Shown in pieces: positions 6,626-10,915 of a DNA stretch of 10,915 nt. A program made the translations under genes and the position numbers. The DNA lies in NCBI GenBank assembly GCA_029054965.1, contig JAIDEF010000220.1, forward strand, positions 1-10,915. The letters are read 5' to 3'. The notes under the pieces were generated by a model. The model ran no database searches. It worked only from the letters and a program-made list of their open reading frames with translations, and was not told the DNA's origin. This DNA is from Eubacterium sp. (lineage in GTDB: Bacteria > Bacillota > Clostridia > Oscillospirales > Acutalibacteraceae). Numbering within the stretch: position 1 is the first letter of the stretch; each line of letters begins with the position of its first letter.

Positions 6626-7707
6626 ACATTTAATGGCAGTGTTACAAGAAAATCGGTATAATCCTTACAGCTAAAGGCTTTTATAACACCATTATGAAGC
6701 TCAACTATTTCACGGGCTATTGCAAGACCGAGTCCTGCTCCGCCATTCTGAGTACCTCTTGAATTATCTGCTCTGAAAAATTTTTCAAAAATAATCTGCA
6801 GCTTTTCTTCCGGTATCTGGTCACCTATATTTCTTACACATATATGGGCATACTTTTCATCAGCATTCGCAAAAATCTTCAACACAGTATTATCATAGCT
6901 GTAGCTGACAGCATTTCTTATCAGATTATCAAAAACCCTTGCAAGCTTGTCTGCATCACCTACGAGCATAATTTTTGAATCAATCTGTGCCTCAACAGTA
7001 ATATTTTTCTGTTTAAAGGATGGATAAAATTCTTCAACAATCTGTTGAAGCAAAAGCGACAGATTTATTCTGTTATGCTCAAGAGCTACTGCCTGCAGGT
7101 TAAATCTCGTTATGTCAAACAGCTCATTTATAAGTTGTTCAAGACGATATGCCTTATCAAGAGTGATATGTGTATATCTCGCTTTATACTCAACAGGCAG
7201 ATCGGGATTTTCCTCCAGAAGAGTAAGATAGCCTATGATTGAAGTAAGCGGAGTTTTTAAATCATGAGCCAGATAAACCACAAGGTCATTTTTCTTTTCC
7301 TCAGCTTCTCTTGCGGCACGTTCTTTAAACAAAAGCTCATTTTCAACCTCAAGCGCTTTAAGCTTAAAGCTGTCCATAATTTTAGGATAGCTGATTTTTT
7401 CACGCTCATCAAGTGTGAAATTATTTATTGTCCTGTAGCTTTTATCGATATAGCTACCTGCTTTATAGATATTTACAGCAGCAATTACAAGAAGCATTGC
7501 AAAATAAAAAACAATAAACCAGAGCACACTGTATGAAGATACGTATTGGGCTGTGCTTTTGTCAACTTCCTCCAGATTACCATAATAATCCTGATAATAA
7601 GAATTCAATATCAACAGCACAGGAATATAAAGCACGGTAAAGGCGGCTGTTTCAACAAAGAATTTTATAATCAGCTTACTCTTAAAATTTGTTTTATCCC
7701 TTCTCAA
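6622..7707 (-). CDS. VanS-like sensor histidine kinase
   Basis: Inner-membrane sensor that autophosphorylates on His and passes phosphate to the adjacent regulator. With a TTG start at 7705-7707 it has 361 residues: two membrane segments (about 12-35 and 59-80) around a short outside loop of some 23 residues; a linker helix without a clear HAMP domain; the H-box YLAHDLKTPLTSIIGYLTLL (about 145-164, phospho-acceptor His148); the N-box DNLIRNAVSYS (about 260-270); a G1 region, RNIGDQIPEE, that lacks the canonical DxGxG; F-box IFEKFFRADNSRG; and G2 GGAGLGLAIA (about 322-331). The H-box, the AYRLEQLINELFDITRFNL stretch and the altered G1 closely resemble enterococcal VanS. The frame is open up to a GTG at 7764, but that start has no ribosome binding site and would overlap the regulator by 71 bases. 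The TTG start overlaps by 14 bases and also has only a distant GGGGAG, so the start is uncertain. Confidence 0.94.
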   Translation of the reverse strand: MRRDKTNFKSKLIIKFFVETAAFTVLYIPVLLILNSYYQDYYGNLEEVDKSTAQYVSSYSVLWFIVFYFAMLLVIAAVNIYKAGSYIDKSYRTINNFTLDEREKISYPKIMDSFKLKALEVENELLFKERAAREAEEKKNDLVVYLAHDLKTPLTSIIGYLTLLEENPDLPVEYKARYTHITLDKAYRLEQLINELFDITRFNLQAVALEHNRINLSLLLQQIVEEFYPSFKQKNITVEAQIDSKIMLVGDADKLARVFDNLIRNAVSYSYDNTVLKIFANADEKYAHICVRNIGDQIPEEKLQIIFEKFFRADNSRGTQNGGAGLGLAIAREIVELHNGVIKAFSCKDYTDFLVTLPLNV

Positions 7708-8377
7708 CCTTATATCCAACTCCCCACACGGTTTTGATATACTTTGGATTTTTCGCAGGCTCACCCAGCTTTTCCCTGATTCTTCTTATATGCACCATAA
7801 CAGTATTGTTACAGTCAAGATATTTCTCTTTCCATACCTTTTCAAAAATCTCCTCAGCCGAAACAACGGTACCGGAGTTTTCACAAAGATGCCAAAGTAT
7901 TTTAAACTCAGTCGGCGTTAAATCTATTCTCTTATCATAAAGATTACAGATATGCTCATTTTTATTAAGATACAGACCGCCATAACTATAAGTATCCTTG
8001 TTATTAATTGCATCATAATCTGTATATCTTCTTAGCTGTGCTTTGACTCTGTACAAAAGTTCAATGGGCTCAAAGGGCTTTGTGATATAATCATCGGCAC
8101 CAAACGAAAGTCCTGCAATTTTATCATTGGTTTCAACCTTAGCTGTTAACAGAATAACCGGATAAGTATATCTTTCTCTTATTTTTTTCAATATCTCAAG
8201 ACCATCAATTTCGGGCAGCATAACATCCAGTATTGCCATATCAAGAACAGTATTTTCAATACATTCAAGTGCCTTGGCAGAGCTGTAGCATTTATATACA
8301 TTATAGCCTTGATTTTTTAAAATCAAGGCTACCAAATCAGCAATTTCCTTTTCATCATCAACTACTAATATATTCAC
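7694..8377 (-). CDS. VanR-like response regulator, OmpR/PhoB family
   Basis: A 227-residue transcription factor. The receiver domain (1-115) has acidic residues D7 and D8, phospho-acceptor D51 in AILDVMLPEIDG, T78 and K100 (ITKPFEPIELL). The winged-helix DNA-binding domain (about 128-225) contains LTPTEFKILWHLCENSGTVVS, TVMVHIRRIREKLG and PKYIKTVWGVGYKVEKG. The wording of EIADLV, the KAQLRRY linker and the NPKYIKTVWGVGYK end is very close to VanR of glycopeptide-resistant enterococci. The start is GTG (8375-8377), fixed by the MNILVVDDE opening and an AGAGGTG site just upstream. It overlaps the kinase gene, so the two are translated together. Tandem repeats resembling the VanR box lie in its promoter, suggesting autoregulation. 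No vanH, ligase, vanX or vanY gene is in the window, so resistance cannot be inferred. Confidence 0.95.
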   Translation of the reverse strand: MNILVVDDEKEIADLVALILKNQGYNVYKCYSSAKALECIENTVLDMAILDVMLPEIDGLEILKKIRERYTYPVILLTAKVETNDKIAGLSFGADDYITKPFEPIELLYRVKAQLRRYTDYDAINNKDTYSYGGLYLNKNEHICNLYDKRIDLTPTEFKILWHLCENSGTVVSAEEIFEKVWKEKYLDCNNTVMVHIRRIREKLGEPAKNPKYIKTVWGVGYKVEKG

Positions 8378-8395
8378 CTTATCACCTCTGAAAGA

Positions 8396-8440
8396 ATTAT
8401 AGCAAATGATTATAAAGAATTTCTTAAGTTTTTCTTACAA
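8396..8440 (-). promoter_or_regulatory. Promoter and VanR-box-like direct repeats before the response regulator gene
   Basis: On the minus strand two perfect TATAAT boxes occur (8409-8414 and 8396-8401), neither with a good -35 at 17 bases. Instead the -35 area holds two copies of TAAGAAA with an 11-base period (plus-strand TTTCTTA at 8420-8426 and 8431-8437). The 12-mers TTGTAAGAAAAA (8429-8440) and ACTTAAGAAATT (8418-8429) each match 10 of 12 positions of the VanR recognition consensus as I recall it (TCGTANGAAANT). An activator-dependent, self-regulated promoter is the natural reading. Confidence 0.55.
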
Positions 8441-8461
8441 TTAGCTTTCAATATTGTAATA

Positions 8462-9040
8462 TTAAAGACTGCTTACAAGTGATTCAAAATCATCCCTGCT
8501 CATAGCAGAATTAATATATGACAGCAATGAATTTGTTGAAAGAAACTCAGGTAAATCCAGTGCCATCAGTAATTTTTTCTTTTTAGCTTTAGCGTTAGGA
8601 GTACCTGAAAATCCCATATCATAAAGGTCAAAATTAGTTACAGGATTTTCTAACACAACATTTTCACTGTTAATTTCAGCTTTATTAAACAGTTCAAGCA
8701 ATAGTTTTTCACTCATACCCTCAACACCAAGCTTACCTTCCTTGGAGGGTTCTTTTTTTCTTTTTTCCTTGCCGTAAATATCCGGGATATAAATATGCTT
8801 TATTTTATCCTTAGGCACACCCGAGGATAGATAATTTCTTATTTGAAAGCCACTGTGGTCACTGTCAGTAAGAACAATTATTCCACGCTCAGCCGCAAGC
8901 TTTTTAATAAACCGAAGCTTAGCTTTATCATTATATATACCGAAACCATTGGTTTCAACAATCATAGTATCAAGAATATTGCTCAGCTTAAGCTTATCAT
9001 ATCTGCCCTCAACAATAACAGCCTCTTTTATTTTAAGCAT
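8462..9040 (-). CDS. RNase M5-like Toprim domain protein (DUF4093 C-terminus)
   Basis: A 192-residue protein resembling ribonuclease M5, the Toprim nuclease that matures 5S rRNA in Bacillus. The N-terminal Toprim domain shows KIKEAVIVEGRYDKLKL (3-19, Glu11), VETNGFGIYN (28-37) and GIIVLTDSDHSGFQIRNYL (53-71, Asp59 and Asp61). The lysine-rich GKEKRKKEPSKEGKLGVEG loop corresponds to the KPKNKRGIGVE region of Bacillus RNase M5. The C-terminal part includes FDLYDMGFSGTPNAKAKKKKLL, matching the DUF4093 tail. The substrate is not certain; clostridia can carry paralogues, and this copy is not beside ksgA as in Bacillus. I chose the ATG at 9040 because GAGGG lies 9 bases upstream and it overlaps the holA stop by 8 bases (ATGCTTAA). 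A TTG at 9058 would add six residues without a good site. No clear terminator follows before the regulator promoter. Confidence 0.88.
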   Translation of the reverse strand: MLKIKEAVIVEGRYDKLKLSNILDTMIVETNGFGIYNDKAKLRFIKKLAAERGIIVLTDSDHSGFQIRNYLSSGVPKDKIKHIYIPDIYGKEKRKKEPSKEGKLGVEGMSEKLLLELFNKAEINSENVVLENPVTNFDLYDMGFSGTPNAKAKKKKLLMALDLPEFLSTNSLLSYINSAMSRDDFESLVSSL

Positions 9041-10079
9041 AACTGTTTTCCCTCGCAATCATTAAAAGCTTAATAACAAGCTCCTCAAGCAGTAAACGCT
9101 TGTCAATAGCTGTGCTTTTAAGCTTAACATCGGTATCGGCAATAACATCAAGTGATGCTCTGAGCTGCTGCTCTGACATATCTGCACAATCCCTTGAGGC
9201 ATTGCGCAAAGCAAATTCTCTGTTTTTATAATTAAAATGCTTTGCAACATCACTGTATGAGTGACCTGCTGTTTTTGCACACTTGACACGGTACATATCA
9301 ACATAAACACCGATAATTATTGAAGATATTCGAATAGGGTCCTCTTTCATATAAAAAAGACCGTCAAGCACATTATAAGCAAGCTGAGAATTACCGCTTA
9401 CAACAGCCTTTGATAAATCATATATTTTTGCCTGAAGGCATTTTGTTGCCATATTATCTATAATTTCTTTTGTAATAACACCACCCTGAGCAAATCCACA
9501 AAGCTTGTCCAGCTCGTTAAGAAGTATGGTCATATCATTTCCCGAAACAGAAATAAGATATTGTGCATCATCGGTGCTGAGTGTCGCTTTTCTTCGCTTA
9601 GCACCTGCTGCAAGAAGCTTTGCAACCTCCCGTTCACTCCTTTTTTCCATATTAACAACTGCACCGGCATTATCAAAATAAGTTACCAGCTTTCTGAACG
9701 CAGAGGATTTTGTATCAACTGCAAGTGAATCATAGCAGAGAATAAATATAGTAGTATCCGGCACGTCATCTAAAAATTCCTTGATGAGAGCCATATCATT
9801 TTTTGATTTTTCAACAGGATAATCACGGACATATACCAGATTGTAATCACTCATCATAGGCAGCATCTGAGCATCCTTGATAATATCGTCAAGGCTTGTA
9901 TCCTTACCCTCAAAGCGATGAAGATTAAAGGAATCAAATGCAGGATCAATAACCTTTTTTATTATCTGGGAAATATAGAAGTCCTTAAGATAGCTCTCCT
10001 CGCCATAGATTAAATATGCGTTGAAAAATGAAGATGTTTTAATCTGTTCCTTAATTCCCTGTTCGTTCAGCTTAGCCAT
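9033..10079 (-). CDS. holA: DNA polymerase III subunit delta
   Basis: Clamp-loader subunit that opens the beta sliding clamp for the replicative polymerase. The 348-residue length is normal. The N-terminal AAA+-like domain has FNAYLIYGEESYLKDFYISQI (about 19-39) and a YNLVYVRDYP strand; delta lacks ATPase motifs, as here. The middle contains EREVAKLLAAGAKRRKATLSTDDAQYLISVSGNDMTILLNELDKL, a family hallmark. Next come IYDLSKAVVSGNSQLAYNVLDGLFYMKEDPIRISSIII and a C-terminal helical collar ending in DKRLLLEELVIKLL. The ATG has AGGAGG at 10087-10092, 7 bases upstream, inside comEC, and overlaps the comEC stop by 8 bases (ATGGCTAA). The comEC-holA order is common in Firmicutes and supports the call. 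Confidence 0.95.
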   Translation of the reverse strand: MAKLNEQGIKEQIKTSSFFNAYLIYGEESYLKDFYISQIIKKVIDPAFDSFNLHRFEGKDTSLDDIIKDAQMLPMMSDYNLVYVRDYPVEKSKNDMALIKEFLDDVPDTTIFILCYDSLAVDTKSSAFRKLVTYFDNAGAVVNMEKRSEREVAKLLAAGAKRRKATLSTDDAQYLISVSGNDMTILLNELDKLCGFAQGGVITKEIIDNMATKCLQAKIYDLSKAVVSGNSQLAYNVLDGLFYMKEDPIRISSIIIGVYVDMYRVKCAKTAGHSYSDVAKHFNYKNREFALRNASRDCADMSEQQLRASLDVIADTDVKLKSTAIDKRLLLEELVIKLLMIARENSYA

Positions 10080-10915
10080 CTGTTCCCCTCCTTACAACCA
10101 ACTGTGAATTTTCACTGAAGGTTATTTCTGTTGACGCTGCATCATAGAAATTCTCACTAAGTGTTCGGCTGAATTTATTATTTCCTATTATAACACAGGC
10201 AGGATAGATTTTAAAGACTTTATCAAATGAATTGACAGTTATTATTTCTCCTTCATACGAAACAGCAATTTTATCACTTACTTTATATTTATTACCGCTA
10301 TTTGTTAAATCAACAGATTCATATAAAGCGCTGTCAATATAAACAGTATCACGGTTATCAGCAATTCCTTCAGCATAATACTTGTCATAGCGGTTATCAA
10401 GACCGATAATGACTGCTGCGTTTTTATCATAGACCATAACAGCACCATATCTGCTTATATAAACATTTACGGTAGTATTCTGCTGATAACAGAATACAAG
10501 GGATGAAATAACCGTTACAATACAGATAAAAGCGGACAGTTGCTTTATCATAACCCGTCCTTTAACCAAAAGCATAATGCCTGCAAGCACAAAAACTGCA
10601 CACATTGAAACACCAAATATTTCGCCTGAAATATCGAGAAAAAGAAATGACATATGCTTTGCAGTAAAATCAATAATTTTTATAAGAATATCAGATACAA
10701 TATTAATAGAAAATGCCATAAAATCGGTTAAATACGGCACTCCGTAAATTAAGCAGAAAACGATTACTGCAATAATCAGCACAGTTATCAGGGGTTCGAT
10801 TATCAAATTGAGTACAACACTCAAAACACTCACGCTGCCGAAAAACAGATAAAGCACAGGTATAACTGCAATCAGTATTGACGCTGATAAAGTCACACCT
10901 TTTACTGTATAAGAT
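10072..10915 (-). CDS. comEC: ComEC/Rec2-type DNA uptake channel, C-terminal part, N-terminus outside window
   Basis: The frame is open to the right edge, so the apparent GTG at 10896 is internal. The first residues (VKGVTLSASILIAVIPVLYLFFGSVSVLSVVLNLIIEPLITVLII) match the end of the ComEC competence domain, where TLxAxLxxxPxxxxxFGxxSxxSxxxNLxxxPL is typical. Further hydrophobic segments follow at about 35-52, 60-76, 92-112 and 118-137 (numbered from the GTG). ComEC forms the inner-membrane channel for transformation DNA. The soluble tail (139-274) begins like the beta-lactamase domain (VNVYISRYGAVMVYDKNAAVIIGLDN) but is only about 135 residues, against some 250 usually, and has no HxHxDH metal motif. 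The next gene is holA, overlapping by 8 bases, as expected for comEC. It may support uptake without the nuclease-like domain, or be a decayed copy; no frameshift or stop is visible. Confidence 0.85.
   Translation of the reverse strand, partial: SYTVKGVTLSASILIAVIPVLYLFFGSVSVLSVVLNLIIEPLITVLIIAVIVFCLIYGVPYLTDFMAFSINIVSDILIKIIDFTAKHMSFLFLDISGEIFGVSMCAVFVLAGIMLLVKGRVMIKQLSAFICIVTVISSLVFCYQQNTTVNVYISRYGAVMVYDKNAAVIIGLDNRYDKYYAEGIADNRDTVYIDSALYESVDLTNSGNKYKVSDKIAVSYEGEIITVNSFDKVFKIYPACVIIGNNKFSRTLSENFYDAASTEITFSENSQLVVRRGTDG

Noticed and set aside
7045..7940. Several plus-strand frames of 63-90 residues
   Set aside because: All are antisense to the well-supported kinase and regulator genes, with no recognisable domains; expected by chance in AT-rich DNA.
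5732..8377. Vancomycin resistance operon
   Set aside because: Only the regulator and kinase look van-like; no vanH, D-Ala ligase, vanX, vanY or vanT gene is present.
8450..8465. Terminator after the Toprim gene
   Set aside because: Only a tiny AATATT/AATATT hairpin with a two-base loop and no T-run is present, too weak to call.
1..10915. Mobile element, phage, CRISPR or toxin-antitoxin genes
   Set aside because: No transposase, integrase, regular repeat array or small toxin-like pair was seen; the genes are housekeeping and in normal arrangements.

Overview
The window looks like chromosomal DNA of a low-GC anaerobic Firmicute of class Clostridia, most likely the Ruminococcaceae/Oscillospiraceae group. 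The reasons are AT-rich intergenic DNA, strong AGGAGG ribosome binding sites, several TTG/GTG starts, and clostridial-type proteins (C39_2 peptidase, YdbC-type PC4 protein, TmcAL, VanR/VanS-like pair, RNase M5-like Toprim protein). It is dense housekeeping DNA: ten genes on the minus strand and one (tmcAL) on the plus strand. There is no RNA gene, mobile element, CRISPR array or gene-free stretch over 300 bases.

Layout from low to high coordinates. (1) 1-2923, minus: alaS followed after 15 bases by a HIT-family hydrolase that runs off the left edge just before its catalytic histidine triad. (2) 2999-4519, minus: ackA (acetate kinase, TTG start) and a 71-residue PC4/YdbC single-strand nucleic acid binding protein, closed by a hairpin terminator. 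(3) 4520-4612: a short AT-rich region with overlapping, oppositely directed promoters for ackA and tmcAL. (4) 4613-5674, plus: tmcAL, which uses acetate and ATP to acetylate the wobble cytidine of elongator tRNA-Met; a terminator hairpin lies between it and the convergent gene. (5) 5732-8377, minus: a VanR-like response regulator, a VanS-like histidine kinase, and a membrane-anchored C39-like cysteine peptidase. Paired TAAGA-type repeats lie upstream of both the regulator and the peptidase. (6) 8462-10915, minus: the 3' part of comEC, then holA (DNA polymerase III delta), then an RNase M5-like Toprim gene, each joined to the next by an 8-base overlap.

Working together: ackA produces or consumes acetate while its divergent neighbour tmcAL uses acetate for tRNA modification. 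The VanRS-like pair probably senses a cell-envelope signal, controls itself and may control the adjacent extracellular peptidase; no vanHAX-type resistance genes are present. The comEC-holA pairing is a familiar Firmicute arrangement. This ComEC lacks a recognisable metallo-beta-lactamase motif in its shortened C-terminal domain. I found no clearly new system; the best leads are the VanRS-like/C39 module, the ackA-tmcAL promoter overlap and the atypical ComEC tail.
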